This document shows, one piece after another, positions 35,895 through 44,834 of a stretch of DNA of 64,000 nt; position 1 is the stretch's first letter, and each line of letters starts with the position of its first letter. The stretch lies in the NCBI RefSeq assembly GCF_014699005.1, contig NZ_JACWZY010000005.1:186001-250000 (forward strand). The letters run 5' to 3'. The notes beneath the pieces are model-generated. The model saw only the letters and a list, made by a program, of their open reading frames with translations, was not told the DNA's origin and searched no databases. The position numbers were made by a program, and so were the translations under genes. Source of the stretch: Spirosoma profusum. Lineage in GTDB: Bacteria; Bacteroidota; Bacteroidia; Cytophagales; Spirosomataceae.

Positions 35895-36665
35895 ATGAAA
35901 CAAGGAGTTATCAACTTCCTGGACAGACTCGGATTTATTGTGTTCACCAAAAGGACAATACAATCCTACAAAACGTCACAACTGGAGAAATTCCATCCTT
36001 CGCTGGAGGGTAAAGGTTCATTTCTGAAAGCCTGCGAAAACGGCGGCTTACGCGCGAAACTTCTGGCTGAAAACAAAACAAAATGGCTGGAAATTGGCTG
36101 CGGTGGTACGTTCGATGATTATTTCACCTACGTCGATTTGTTTCCAGAAACGCTGGTCGATAAAAAAGGAAGTTACTATCGACTCGATATAGCAAATGCC
36201 TCCGAGTCGGCGCTGGAAAAACTCGGTAAGTTCGACTTGATACGTATGCAGCACGTTTTTGAACACTTCAGTCCCGAGGCCGGACTTACAGTCCTGAAAA
36301 ACTGCGCCAAACTACTGAACAACGACGGCTATATCCTTATTTCTACTCCCGATCTGAAAAAGTACGTCAACTTATACACTTCAGGCAAAATACGGGACAG
36401 TTTTGACTGGGCGCTGAATCGAATTTCAAGCGATAGTCCCAATAGTTTCTATTTTTCCATTTTCACACACAGCTTACCAAACGAAAAACATGAGTGGTGC
36501 TATGATGCCGAGGGCTTAATCTATCAGCTCGAGCGTGCGGAGATGTTCAAAAATATTCGTGAAATAACCCTCGACGACGAATTAGCCAATATACCATTTA
36601 CACACAACCGCCCTAATGAGGATGTTTGTGTGATTGGCCAGATGAAACGTGTTAATTTATATTGA
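35895..36665 (+). CDS. SAM-dependent methyltransferase (class I)
   Basis: This 256-residue protein has WLEIGCGGTFDDYFTYVDLF (about residues 62-81) as motif I, FDLIRMQHVFEHFSPEAG and LLNNDGYILISTPDLKKYV. It differs from the 28587/30157 pair in lacking the WVNID string. The first 35 residues include a segment TKRTIQSYKTSQLEKFHPS of unknown role. It probably modifies a sugar of the repeat unit. Confidence 0.85.
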   Translation: MKQGVINFLDRLGFIVFTKRTIQSYKTSQLEKFHPSLEGKGSFLKACENGGLRAKLLAENKTKWLEIGCGGTFDDYFTYVDLFPETLVDKKGSYYRLDIANASESALEKLGKFDLIRMQHVFEHFSPEAGLTVLKNCAKLLNNDGYILISTPDLKKYVNLYTSGKIRDSFDWALNRISSDSPNSFYFSIFTHSLPNEKHEWCYDAEGLIYQLERAEMFKNIREITLDDELANIPFTHNRPNEDVCVIGQMKRVNLY

Positions 36666-36666
36666 C

Positions 36667-37704
36667 GTGAAAGTATATATAGATCCGCATTCAAATATAG
36701 ATTACACAGCCTACTACATTAAAGGCTTGTATGATGTATTTGGTGAATCAAATGTTACCTTTTCAAATCGTCATTTTCGAAAATTAAAACCAAGCCATGC
36801 CATAAAATTTATCATTTATAGTCATAACACAATTCATAAATATGTTATCGACTGGAGCGACGATTCCAGCATTGAGCCATCCGACTATGCCTGGTGCGAC
36901 GTATATGGAAAAATAAACTTTAACCCAGAGCAAACGGCGGAACAATATCATCAAAAAATAGCCAGCTTAGCACCTAGTTTTGGTATTAAAATATGGAATA
37001 ATCTTGACACTAGTATTTACGGTTTTCAGAACCTGGTCCGAATACAGAGAAAAATAAGTAAGGTTAAAAGCTTTCTATCCAGTTATTATAAGCAAAGCAA
37101 ACAAGTAGCAATCAATAATTACAAACCAAGTAAAAGCGCAACCGATTATATATATTCTATTAATACACTATGGAGCAGCGATCAATGGATTAACAATGAT
37201 GAGACTGTAAATTTATATCGAGCAAATTTCATGAAAGTTTGTAAAAATTTACTAAATATAAATTTTGAAGGCGGATTTATATATAGTAAGATAAAAAATA
37301 TGAATCCTCATTTTCAAAAATTTATAATTAATGCAAAGTGGATTCCTAAAGAAACGTATATAAATAAAATTAAAGCGTCGGTCTTAGTTTTTAACACACC
37401 GGCATGGGCACTATGTCACGGATGGAAGTTAGGAGAATATTTAGCCTTAGGAAAAGCCATTATTTCAACACCAATCATTAATGAGTTACCTGAACCTTTA
37501 GTACATGGAAAGCACATTCATATAGTTTCTGGTAACGAAGATGATATACGTGATGCTATAGAGCTAATTATAAGCGATACAGAATACAGACAGTCGCTTG
37601 AAAGAAATGCGCATGATTACTATCTCAAGTATGTATCACCTTCGCAATCGATAAGGATTCTACTTCAAAAGTGTCAGGCAGAAGTGCTTCAAGGCGTCTA
37701 CTAA
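36667..37704 (+). CDS. Putative GT-B glycosyltransferase
   Basis: This roughly 345-residue protein is weakly recognisable. The C-terminal third looks like the donor half of a GT-B enzyme: VLVFNTPAWALCHGWKLGEYLALGKAIISTPI (key residues W, GW, GEYLALGK), ELPEPLVHGKHIHIV and a final helix region. The N-terminal half (VYIDPHSNIDYTAYYIKGLY) is unlike common families. Starts at GTG 36649 (inside the previous gene) or GTG 36667 are possible; the latter, just after the upstream stop, gives MKVYIDPHSN and is preferred. It is AT-rich and poor in ACGTA words. Confidence 0.75.
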   Translation: MKVYIDPHSNIDYTAYYIKGLYDVFGESNVTFSNRHFRKLKPSHAIKFIIYSHNTIHKYVIDWSDDSSIEPSDYAWCDVYGKINFNPEQTAEQYHQKIASLAPSFGIKIWNNLDTSIYGFQNLVRIQRKISKVKSFLSSYYKQSKQVAINNYKPSKSATDYIYSINTLWSSDQWINNDETVNLYRANFMKVCKNLLNINFEGGFIYSKIKNMNPHFQKFIINAKWIPKETYINKIKASVLVFNTPAWALCHGWKLGEYLALGKAIISTPIINELPEPLVHGKHIHIVSGNEDDIRDAIELIISDTEYRQSLERNAHDYYLKYVSPSQSIRILLQKCQAEVLQGVY

Positions 37705-37724
37705 CTACGTATTCGTTAAAATCT

Positions 37725-38681
37725 ATGATACGTTCATTATTAAAAAATATCATTAAAAAAACAGGTGGGTACATCAGTTCTCTGCTTGTTTATAAAAAAT
37801 TTTATCAGCTATACAATTTCATTTACGAACGAAGCCCATATTTCTTTACACACCTTGCCGGAAAATATATAGCACTACCCGACAGAAATAACGAATGGAA
37901 AATACTTTTAGAAAATGGAAAGCAGTTAAATACGAGTATTTTAGCAGGCAATGCTAAAACAAGACAGTTTGCGGTATCTTACCAATGGCATTCTCCTGAG
38001 TTGAATTTTACAGAATATCTATTAAATCAGTATTTTGATAAAAGAGTGCCCTGGATAGACGTTGGTGCCAATTTGGGTATGCGCTCATTATTATCGTTGT
38101 CTGAAGGTAGACCTGTTTTTTTTATAGAGCCTAATAAAGAGTTAAATGTCTTAAACAGAGAAAGATGCGAATTAAATAATTTTTTAAATTATACTTTTTT
38201 TGAAGTCGGTGCCTCTGACCGAGAAGGATACAGCAGTTTTTACATAGATAATAGCTCCTATAATAGTACGCTTACTACGAATCTTCTTCAGAATGAGGAA
38301 ATTCTTAAAGAAGAGACTATAGAGATTGCAACAATTGATAGCTTATTTCTCAATTTACTCGAACATGCTGAGACGGCCTGTATCAAGGTCGATGTGGAAG
38401 GTCATGAATTGCAGGTATTAGAAGGAGCTAAACTATTTATTAAATCGTTTAGCCCAACCATGATTATAGAAGTGAATGATAGCTCAAATCACTTCCAGGA
38501 GTTCAGAAAAATAGTTAAAAGTTACGACTACGAATTGTTCGCAATAGTTAGCAGAAAAGCAGGTAAGTATTTCGAAAAAATACATCATAATCAGCAGATT
38601 AAGGCATATCCTTATTCAAATGACTTTCTTACAACAAAAGATATAGGGCTAATTAAACAAATCGAAAAATATACTCTCTAA
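37725..38681 (+). CDS. FkbM family methyltransferase, copy 3
   Basis: This roughly 318-residue protein has VPWIDVGANLGMRSLLSLSE (about residues 106-125), VFFIEPNKELN, and ACIKVDVEGHELQVLEGAKLFI (about 222-243), the FkbM core. An N-terminal extension of about 100 residues carries hydrophobic helices. The frame is open from 37671 inside the previous gene, but the ATG at 37725 is the natural start, 20 bases after that stop. It is AT-rich. A sugar O-methyl group is the likely product. Confidence 0.88.
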   Translation: MIRSLLKNIIKKTGGYISSLLVYKKFYQLYNFIYERSPYFFTHLAGKYIALPDRNNEWKILLENGKQLNTSILAGNAKTRQFAVSYQWHSPELNFTEYLLNQYFDKRVPWIDVGANLGMRSLLSLSEGRPVFFIEPNKELNVLNRERCELNNFLNYTFFEVGASDREGYSSFYIDNSSYNSTLTTNLLQNEEILKEETIEIATIDSLFLNLLEHAETACIKVDVEGHELQVLEGAKLFIKSFSPTMIIEVNDSSNHFQEFRKIVKSYDYELFAIVSRKAGKYFEKIHHNQQIKAYPYSNDFLTTKDIGLIKQIEKYTL

Positions 38682-38704
38682 ACATAGCATAGTAGCAACG
38701 ATAC

Positions 38705-39673
38705 ATGTTTTCAATAGTTATACCCTTATATAATAAAGTTCCTTATATCGGTAAGGCTATTGAATCCGTTTTGGAGCAGACAGTTCAGGATTTTGAGTTA
38801 ATAATTGTTGAGGATGGCTCTACTGACGGTAGCCTTCAGGAAGTAAATAAATATCCTGATACTCGCCTAAGAGTTATTTGTCAGGAAAACGCAGGAGTTT
38901 CAGCAGCCAGAAATAAAGGTGTTCAGTACGCAAAATTTGATTTTATTGCTTTTCTGGATGCAGATGATTGGTGGGACAAACATTTTCTGGAAGAAATGGC
39001 TAGGCTGATTAATGATTTTCCAGAAGCCAAGCTATATGGGTCTAGTTACTATATTGTGAAGCATGGTATCAGTAAAACTGCTGAAATTGGATTGGAACCC
39101 CAATTTAAAGCAGGGTATATTGACTATTTTAAAGTATATAGCCGTACGTTTTGGGTGCCTTTTAATTGTTCTTTTGTAGTAATACAAAGATCTGCATTTG
39201 AACAAATTGGAGGCTTTAAAACGTCAATAAAGTTCGGAGAAGATTTTGATTTATGGGCACGGATTGCTGTAAAAGAAAAAGTTGCTTATGTAAACAAACC
39301 TCTGGCTTATTCAAATCAGGATGTAAATGCACAGTATAGAGCACTAGGCAGTCATAAATTCTGGTCAAAGGAAGAGCATATCACCTTCAATTTTAATTCT
39401 TTACAAGAGAATCAGCAAGAGAATAATACATTAATATATCTGCTGGATGGGTTGAAAGTGCGATCATTAGTTAATTACTATTTGAAAGGCGTACATCACG
39501 AAGAAGTCAGCTCTATTTTAGAAACTGTAAACTGGAATAATCAATCTTTTTTCTATAAATTTATTTATACTTGGCCGAAATGGTTTGTTCAACTTTTTTT
39601 TTCTATAAAGCTATATGGTTCAAAAATTAAAAACTTTTCGCTAACAGAATTTTATAAGTATAGCAGACAGTAA
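38705..39673 (+). CDS. Family 2 glycosyltransferase
   Basis: This 322-residue GT-A protein has FSIVIPLYNKVPYIGKAIESVL at the N-terminus, LIIVEDGSTDGS (about residues 33-44), AGVSAARNKGVQYAKF, IAFLDADDWWDKHFLEEM (DADD metal site, about 84-101) and GGFKTSIKFGEDFDLWAR. These are textbook inverting GT2 motifs. It is AT-rich and has a 52-base spacer before wecB in which ACGTA words reappear. Confidence 0.92.
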   Translation: MFSIVIPLYNKVPYIGKAIESVLEQTVQDFELIIVEDGSTDGSLQEVNKYPDTRLRVICQENAGVSAARNKGVQYAKFDFIAFLDADDWWDKHFLEEMARLINDFPEAKLYGSSYYIVKHGISKTAEIGLEPQFKAGYIDYFKVYSRTFWVPFNCSFVVIQRSAFEQIGGFKTSIKFGEDFDLWARIAVKEKVAYVNKPLAYSNQDVNAQYRALGSHKFWSKEEHITFNFNSLQENQQENNTLIYLLDGLKVRSLVNYYLKGVHHEEVSSILETVNWNNQSFFYKFIYTWPKWFVQLFFSIKLYGSKIKNFSLTEFYKYSRQ

Positions 39674-39725
39674 TCATTTAACAGGCAGGCAATTTACCAT
39701 TGGTTAAAAAGGGATACGTAACACA

Positions 39726-40904
39726 ATGAGCGTAAAGATATTAGTAACATTTGGTACGCGGCCCGAAGGTATAAAGCTTGCTCCTCTGATTAGGGAATTT
39801 CAGCGTCATCCTCATTTGTTCGACGTATTCGTATGTGTAACAGGTCAGCATCGCGAAATGCTGGATCAGGTTTTAAATCTCTTCGACATAGCTCCTGATT
39901 ACGATCTGAATATCATGAGAAAGGGCGAGGATTTACATGATCTCACAGCTCGTATTCTGCTGGCAATGAAACATGTTTTTACAACTTGTAAGCCAGATGT
40001 TGTTTTCGTTCACGGCGATACTACTACGTCGCTGGCAGTGTCTCTGGCTGCATTTTATCAAAATATTCCCGTTGCTCACGTTGAAGCCGGCCTTCGTACA
40101 CACAACCGATATAGCCCCTGGCCTGAAGAGGTAAATCGCCAGTTAACCAGTCGGTTGGCTACGTTTCATTTGGCACCCACATGCGAAGCCCGTCGGAATC
40201 TGTTGAACGAAAACATTACCAATACGTCAATCATCGTAACGGGTAATACAGTAATCGACTCGCTGAAGAGCGTAGTAGGTAAGATTACCAATAGCCCAGG
40301 CATGGAACTTGCTATCATAGCAGATATCCAACGTAACGGATATGATGTGCTAAGGCTAATCCACAAAAAGCGCCTTGTGCTGATAACTGGCCATAGAAGA
40401 GAAAATTTTGGAGAAGGTTTTTCTAATATTTGTCTGGCTATCAAAAGCCTCGCACTCAGCTATCCAGATGTCGATTTTGTGTATCCTGTTCACTTAAATC
40501 CAGGAGTTCAGGAGCCAGTAAATCGTTTACTATCCCCGGAAAATATCAACAACCTGTTCCTGATTACTCCGCTTGACTATCTATCGTTTGTGTATCTAAT
40601 GAAATCGGCTTACTTGATTTTAACGGATAGTGGTGGTATTCAGGAGGAAGCGCCCAGCCTGGGAAAACCGGTTTTAGTCATGCGCGATACCACCGAACGG
40701 CCAGAAGCAGTCGATGCCGGAATCGTTAAACTAGTTGGCACAAATATGGATAGCATAGTAAAAAATGTACGTCTATTGCTCGACGACTGGGAAGTATACA
40801 CAGAAATGGCGATGGCGCATAATCCCTACGGCGATGGCAAAGCCTGCGCCCGAATTGTCAATTATTTTATTGAGAAAAACCAGTCCTACGTACTAACAAC
40901 CTGA
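39726..40904 (+). CDS. wecB: UDP-N-acetylglucosamine 2-epimerase (non-hydrolysing)
   Basis: This 392-residue GT-B-fold enzyme converts UDP-GlcNAc to UDP-ManNAc. Motifs are VTFGTRPEGIKLAPLI (about 7-22), CVTGQHREMLDQVL, VFVHGDTTTSLA (about 92-103), HVEAGLRTHNRYSPWPEEVNR (key residues E, R, PEE), LITGHRRENFGEG and LTDSGGIQEEAPSLGKPVLVMR. This fits WecB/MnaA rather than WbpI, whose homologue lies at 51520. It supplies ManNAc for the glycan or its uronic acid. Confidence 0.94.
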   Translation: MSVKILVTFGTRPEGIKLAPLIREFQRHPHLFDVFVCVTGQHREMLDQVLNLFDIAPDYDLNIMRKGEDLHDLTARILLAMKHVFTTCKPDVVFVHGDTTTSLAVSLAAFYQNIPVAHVEAGLRTHNRYSPWPEEVNRQLTSRLATFHLAPTCEARRNLLNENITNTSIIVTGNTVIDSLKSVVGKITNSPGMELAIIADIQRNGYDVLRLIHKKRLVLITGHRRENFGEGFSNICLAIKSLALSYPDVDFVYPVHLNPGVQEPVNRLLSPENINNLFLITPLDYLSFVYLMKSAYLILTDSGGIQEEAPSLGKPVLVMRDTTERPEAVDAGIVKLVGTNMDSIVKNVRLLLDDWEVYTEMAMAHNPYGDGKACARIVNYFIEKNQSYVLTT

Positions 40905-41638
40905 TGATTCCGAAAGTAATTCATTACTGCTGGTTTGGCAGGGGCGCAATGCCGGCGATTGCCCATAGCTGTCTGGCATCCTGGAAGAAATTCCTGCCTG
41001 ATTATGAACTACGTCTCTGGAACGAAGATACATTCGACGTAAATAGTATCCCTTATATTAAAGAGGCTTACGAAGCTCGAAAATTCGCATTTGTTGCAGA
41101 CTATATCCGTCTGTATGCGCTGTATACCTACGGTGGTATCTATATGGACTCGGACGTTGAAGTAGTGAAAAATCTGGACGGCTTGCTCAATCTTCCTGGG
41201 TTTTCAGGCTTTGAAAGTGCAGTTGATGTTCCGACTGGTATTATAGCGACCCAACAATATAATGAATGGGCGAAAGAACAGCTGGCCTGTTATGAAGACA
41301 GGCATTTTAGGCTTCCAGACGGTACGTATGATACAACTACGAACGTAACGATCATTTCAACGCAAATGGCGGCTAATGGTTTTCAGCTTAATAATACGTA
41401 TCAGGTTTACAAAAACTCCATTCATATTTTTCCGCAGGATTATTTCTGTGCAAAATCCCGTACAGCAGTTATTACTATTACAGAAAATACGTATTGTATT
41501 CACCATTTTGCAGGTTCCTGGCAACCTGTAAGGATAAAGATAAAAAAGTTTATTTTCCATAAAATAGTAGGCCCAAAATTCACAGATGTTTTGGTAAAAT
41601 TCAAGCGAAAATATTACACTCCTTTATTTGCAAAATAA
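40904..41638 (+). CDS. Glycosyltransferase, family 32-like (DxD sugar-binding region)
   Basis: This 244-residue protein has IPKVIHYCWFGRG at the N-terminus, LASWKKFLPDYELRLWNEDTFD, FAFVADYIRLYALYTYGGIYMDSDVEVVKNLD (D-x-RLYALYxYGGIYxDxD, about residues 63-94) and IHHFAGSWQP at the end. This is the GT32/Gly_transf_sug pattern of retaining GT-A enzymes in capsule loci. It overlaps the last base of wecB, implying tight coupling. Donor unknown. Confidence 0.92.
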   Translation: MIPKVIHYCWFGRGAMPAIAHSCLASWKKFLPDYELRLWNEDTFDVNSIPYIKEAYEARKFAFVADYIRLYALYTYGGIYMDSDVEVVKNLDGLLNLPGFSGFESAVDVPTGIIATQQYNEWAKEQLACYEDRHFRLPDGTYDTTTNVTIISTQMAANGFQLNNTYQVYKNSIHIFPQDYFCAKSRTAVITITENTYCIHHFAGSWQPVRIKIKKFIFHKIVGPKFTDVLVKFKRKYYTPLFAK

Positions 41639-41652
41639 TTGATTAGCAACGA

Positions 41653-43068
41653 ATGGTCAGCCTGAATGTAATTCCTTTTTCCAAATTCTATACGAATAAA
41701 GCTATTGCTTTCTTCGCTATAGCTTTATGCATAGCTTTTGTAGTTTTTTTCAAAAAATTTTTAAGAGCTGAATGGATTGTGTTTGGGTTTATTGAAGTAG
41801 TAGGTTTTTTCTTTTTCACCTATTTATTATCAAACAAATGGGCAACGATTGTATTTCGATCTTTTGAAAAAAAATTACTCTGGACTTCGTTCTGGATACG
41901 TATAGTTTGGGTCTTTTTCAGTTATTTCTACTTCCTGAATACAACCGGCAAGCCCTTTGAGTATGAGACCGCTGACGCTTTAGGTTACCATAATGAAGCA
42001 TTCTGGTTAAGCTTTCTATTGAGGTTTCACAAATTTGAACGATATATAGAATACGTTGGCATAAATTACGCCGATATGGGCTACCCTTTTTACTTAGGAA
42101 TGCTCTATTACGCTATTGGCGACAGTGTTTTACCCCCCCGCATTATTAAAGCGTTTTTAGGTGCTTATACCTGCGTACTAGCCTATAAAATAGGAAGAAA
42201 TAATTTTGGCGAAGCAGTCGGTCGATTAGCAGGAATAATGACTATGCTAGTTCCCAATATGATTTATTATTGTGGCCTGCATGTTAAAGAAACAGAAATG
42301 GTATTTCTATCTATTTGTTTCACGTATCTGGCCGACAAAGTTATACGAGCAAACAAGGCTCGGCTATGGGACATATTTTTACTTATTCTTACTGTTACGT
42401 TATTATTCTTTTTTCGGACTGTCCTGGCGGGTTGCTTACTTGGATCTGTTGCAATAACAATTGTTTTTTCATCCAGCAGAATATCCACAATGAATAAGCG
42501 CGTACTGCTTGTTCTTTTATTAGCTATTGGTACGTATGTGATTGCTTTAACACCTTTGGCCGATAACATTACCGAACATCTGGAAGCGGGCACATCGAAT
42601 CTTACGTCGCAGATGAATAGTTACGCTACTCGAGGAGATGGTAACAATAAATTTGCCCGTTATGGGTCACGTAGCGTTTTTCTTCCGCTCATGATTATGG
42701 CCCCGTTCCCGACCTTTGTTGATACGTTACAGCCTAATGCCATGATGATGGCTGGTGCCTATTTTACCCGAAATGTATATGCCTTTTTTGTAATAATCAG
42801 CCTTTGGACACTTTACAAGCGAAAACAGGTAAGAAATCATCTTCTGTTACTCAGTAGTAATTTCTCCTACATATTCGTTTTAGCATCCAGCGGATTTGCC
42901 TTATCTGAACGGTTTCACCTGCCGCTTCTCCCCTATCTACTCATTTTTGCGGCCCATGGCATTTCACAGATGAACGCCAAAACCAGGAAATTATACCTTC
43001 CTTATTTGTTTTTCACATTGGCCGTTGTCATCGGCTGGAATTGGTTTAAACTCGCGGGTCGCTCCTAA
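41653..43068 (+). CDS. GT-C-like membrane glycosyltransferase
   Basis: This 471-residue protein has about ten hydrophobic segments. Loop 1 carries FEYETADALGYHNEAFWLS (about residues 101-119), an acidic motif typical of PMT/ArnT-like GT-C enzymes, followed by YADMGYPFYLGMLYYAIGDS, the family's second conserved loop. FRTVLAGCLLGSVAI marks a later helix. It likely transfers a sugar from a polyprenyl carrier on the periplasmic side, or could act as a polymerase. The substrate cannot be assigned. Confidence 0.75.
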   Translation: MVSLNVIPFSKFYTNKAIAFFAIALCIAFVVFFKKFLRAEWIVFGFIEVVGFFFFTYLLSNKWATIVFRSFEKKLLWTSFWIRIVWVFFSYFYFLNTTGKPFEYETADALGYHNEAFWLSFLLRFHKFERYIEYVGINYADMGYPFYLGMLYYAIGDSVLPPRIIKAFLGAYTCVLAYKIGRNNFGEAVGRLAGIMTMLVPNMIYYCGLHVKETEMVFLSICFTYLADKVIRANKARLWDIFLLILTVTLLFFFRTVLAGCLLGSVAITIVFSSSRISTMNKRVLLVLLLAIGTYVIALTPLADNITEHLEAGTSNLTSQMNSYATRGDGNNKFARYGSRSVFLPLMIMAPFPTFVDTLQPNAMMMAGAYFTRNVYAFFVIISLWTLYKRKQVRNHLLLLSSNFSYIFVLASSGFALSERFHLPLLPYLLIFAAHGISQMNAKTRKLYLPYLFFTLAVVIGWNWFKLAGRS

Positions 43069-43074
43069 AAGACT

Positions 43075-44052
43075 ATGCGGATTCTGATTGTGTGTAGTGG
43101 AAATGCTCCAACTTTTGATTTCAGAAAGCATCAGGCATTTATCTACGATCAGGTTGAAGCCCTGAAACAGCTTGATCTGACACTCACATTTGATTATTTT
43201 TTTATTAACGGGAAAGGTTTCACGGGCTATCTGTCTTGTCTGACAAAACTCACCGAAAAGCTTAAAAGTCAGGCGTATGACTGCATTCACGCACACGTAG
43301 CACTGTCGGGTATGCTTGCGAATCTGCAACGTCGAGTGCCGGTCATTACTACGTTCCATGGGTCCGATATTAATCTGCCAAAATCCAGAATTATAGCGGC
43401 TCTGGTCGATGCGCTTAGCCGGAAAACAGTCTATATCAGTTCCCAGCTCGCTCGAAAAGCGCTTTATGCCAATAAAGAAAAACAGGCTATAGTACCCTGT
43501 GGCATCGATTTTGATCTATTTATTCCACGAAATAAGGTTCAGAGCCGACAACAATTGGGCTTTAGTCTACATAAAAAATACGTACTGTTTTCGGCTGGAT
43601 TTAATGTTCCGATCAAGAATTATCCGTTGGCGAAATCAGCTATTGAACTCCTTGACGACGAATCGGTTGAGTTGCTCGAACTAACAAACTATACCCGCGA
43701 AGAAGTAGCGCTTATGTTTAGTGCCGTCGACGTAGCATTGATGACTTCTTTTTCGGAAGGTTCACCGCAGTTTGTCAAAGAAGCACTGGCTTGTAATTGC
43801 CCGGTCGTGTCAACAGATGTGGGTGATGTACAGGCGGTTATGGGCGAAGTGGCTGGGTGCTACGTTACGTCTTACGATCCAATCGACGTAGCGGCAAAAA
43901 TCCGTTGCGTATTGGCCAGCAAAAACCCGATTTCAGCAAGAGCGCATGTCCAACGTTTCGACAACCGGCTGATTGCGGAGCAGATACGTAGTATTTACTA
44001 TCAACTCAATTCGACCGCCCAACCCCTTCTAAAACAGGAGGGGCTTACTTAA
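43075..44052 (+). CDS. Family 4 glycosyltransferase
   Basis: This 325-residue GT-B protein starts MRILIVCSGNAPTFDFRKHQ, with IHAHVALSGMLA and VITTFHGSDINLPKS (about residues 90-105) in the acceptor half. It has KYVLFSAGFNVPIKNYPLAKSA and ALMTSFSEGSPQFVKEALACNCPVVSTDVGD (E-x7-E with SEGSP...KEALAC, about 221-251) in the donor half. It lies 6 bases after the membrane protein. Its last codons form the left arm of a palindromic repeat that continues past the stop, so the C-terminal tail may have been altered by repeat insertion. Confidence 0.92.
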   Translation: MRILIVCSGNAPTFDFRKHQAFIYDQVEALKQLDLTLTFDYFFINGKGFTGYLSCLTKLTEKLKSQAYDCIHAHVALSGMLANLQRRVPVITTFHGSDINLPKSRIIAALVDALSRKTVYISSQLARKALYANKEKQAIVPCGIDFDLFIPRNKVQSRQQLGFSLHKKYVLFSAGFNVPIKNYPLAKSAIELLDDESVELLELTNYTREEVALMFSAVDVALMTSFSEGSPQFVKEALACNCPVVSTDVGDVQAVMGEVAGCYVTSYDPIDVAAKIRCVLASKNPISARAHVQRFDNRLIAEQIRSIYYQLNSTAQPLLKQEGLT

Positions 44053-44136
44053 AAACAACCGTTGCAGTTAATTCAAATCTACCAGAAGGGTACAAGTAAG
44101 TCTCTACATTGCCCCCGCCTATTTTAGAAGGGGGTT
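44019..44136. repeat. Palindromic repeat spanning the end of the GT4 gene
   Basis: The left arm (44019-44043: CCAACCCC-TTCTAAAA-CAGGAGGGG) and right arm (44111-44136) are near-perfect inverted copies, differing at about three positions, with about 67 bases between. The left arm lies within the last codons of the glycosyltransferase gene, the right arm in the spacer before hisH. No T-tract follows either arm. It looks like a dispersed palindromic element, not a terminator. Confidence 0.7.
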
Positions 44137-44167
44137 GGGGTGATAAAACTAATTCAATCAACTCTGA

Positions 44168-44794
44168 ATGCGTTCACAGACCGACATAGTGATCATTGAT
44201 TACGGCATGGGAAATCTTCGCTCGGTGCAGAAGAAATTCGACCGTCTGAACGCTCTGGTATGTATCACATCCGATAGTCGGGACGTAGCACAGGCCCAGA
44301 AACTGGTTCTGCCGGGTGTTGGCCATTTTGCCACGGGTGTTAAGAATTTGAAAGAATCGGGTATCTGGGACGTATTGCAACACAAAATTTTAGTTGAGCA
44401 AATACCCATTTTTGGCATATGTCTTGGTATGCAATTAATGGCCCGCTCCAGCGAAGAAGGCAACGTAGCAGGGCTAGGCTGGTTCGATGCCGACGTAGTG
44501 CGATTTCAGGTGAGTGATACGTTGGCTTACAAGGTTCCGCACATGGGATGGAATACCAGCAACCGCACCAGAAATTCGCGCCTGTTGGCCAATGTACCGG
44601 ATGAAGCCCAATTTTATTTTGTGCATTCGTACCACATGGTTTGTCAGCAGCCCGAAGACGTACTGACGATGACGACGTATAACTATCCGTTCGTATCGGC
44701 CATCGAGAAAGGGAATATCTATGGTACGCAGTTTCACCCCGAAAAAAGCCACGACTGGGGAGAACAGATGATTGCCAATTTTATTGCTCTATAA
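44168..44794 (+). CDS. hisH: HisH-like glutamine amidotransferase for acetamidino-sugar synthesis
   Basis: This 208-residue class I glutaminase would release ammonia from glutamine for the HisF-like and WbpG partners. It has VIIDYGMGNLRSV, the oxyanion loop LVLPGVGHFATG, the nucleophile GICLGMQLMA (Cys near 89), VHSYHMV and GTQFHPEKSHDWG with His and Glu of the triad (about 191-203). It is a HisH paralogue. The next genes, hisF-like and a WbpG amidotransferase, show that it belongs to surface glycan synthesis and not to histidine synthesis. The ATG start follows the palindromic repeat. Confidence 0.93.
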   Translation: MRSQTDIVIIDYGMGNLRSVQKKFDRLNALVCITSDSRDVAQAQKLVLPGVGHFATGVKNLKESGIWDVLQHKILVEQIPIFGICLGMQLMARSSEEGNVAGLGWFDADVVRFQVSDTLAYKVPHMGWNTSNRTRNSRLLANVPDEAQFYFVHSYHMVCQQPEDVLTMTTYNYPFVSAIEKGNIYGTQFHPEKSHDWGEQMIANFIAL

Positions 44795-44834
44795 ACTTCT
44801 ACTATCTGAATAAACTATTACGTATCAGTAGTGT

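Noticed and set aside
44019-44136. The palindrome as an intrinsic terminator between the GT array and hisH
   Set aside because: The loop is about 67 bases and no T-tract follows, so it is better explained as a dispersed repeat.
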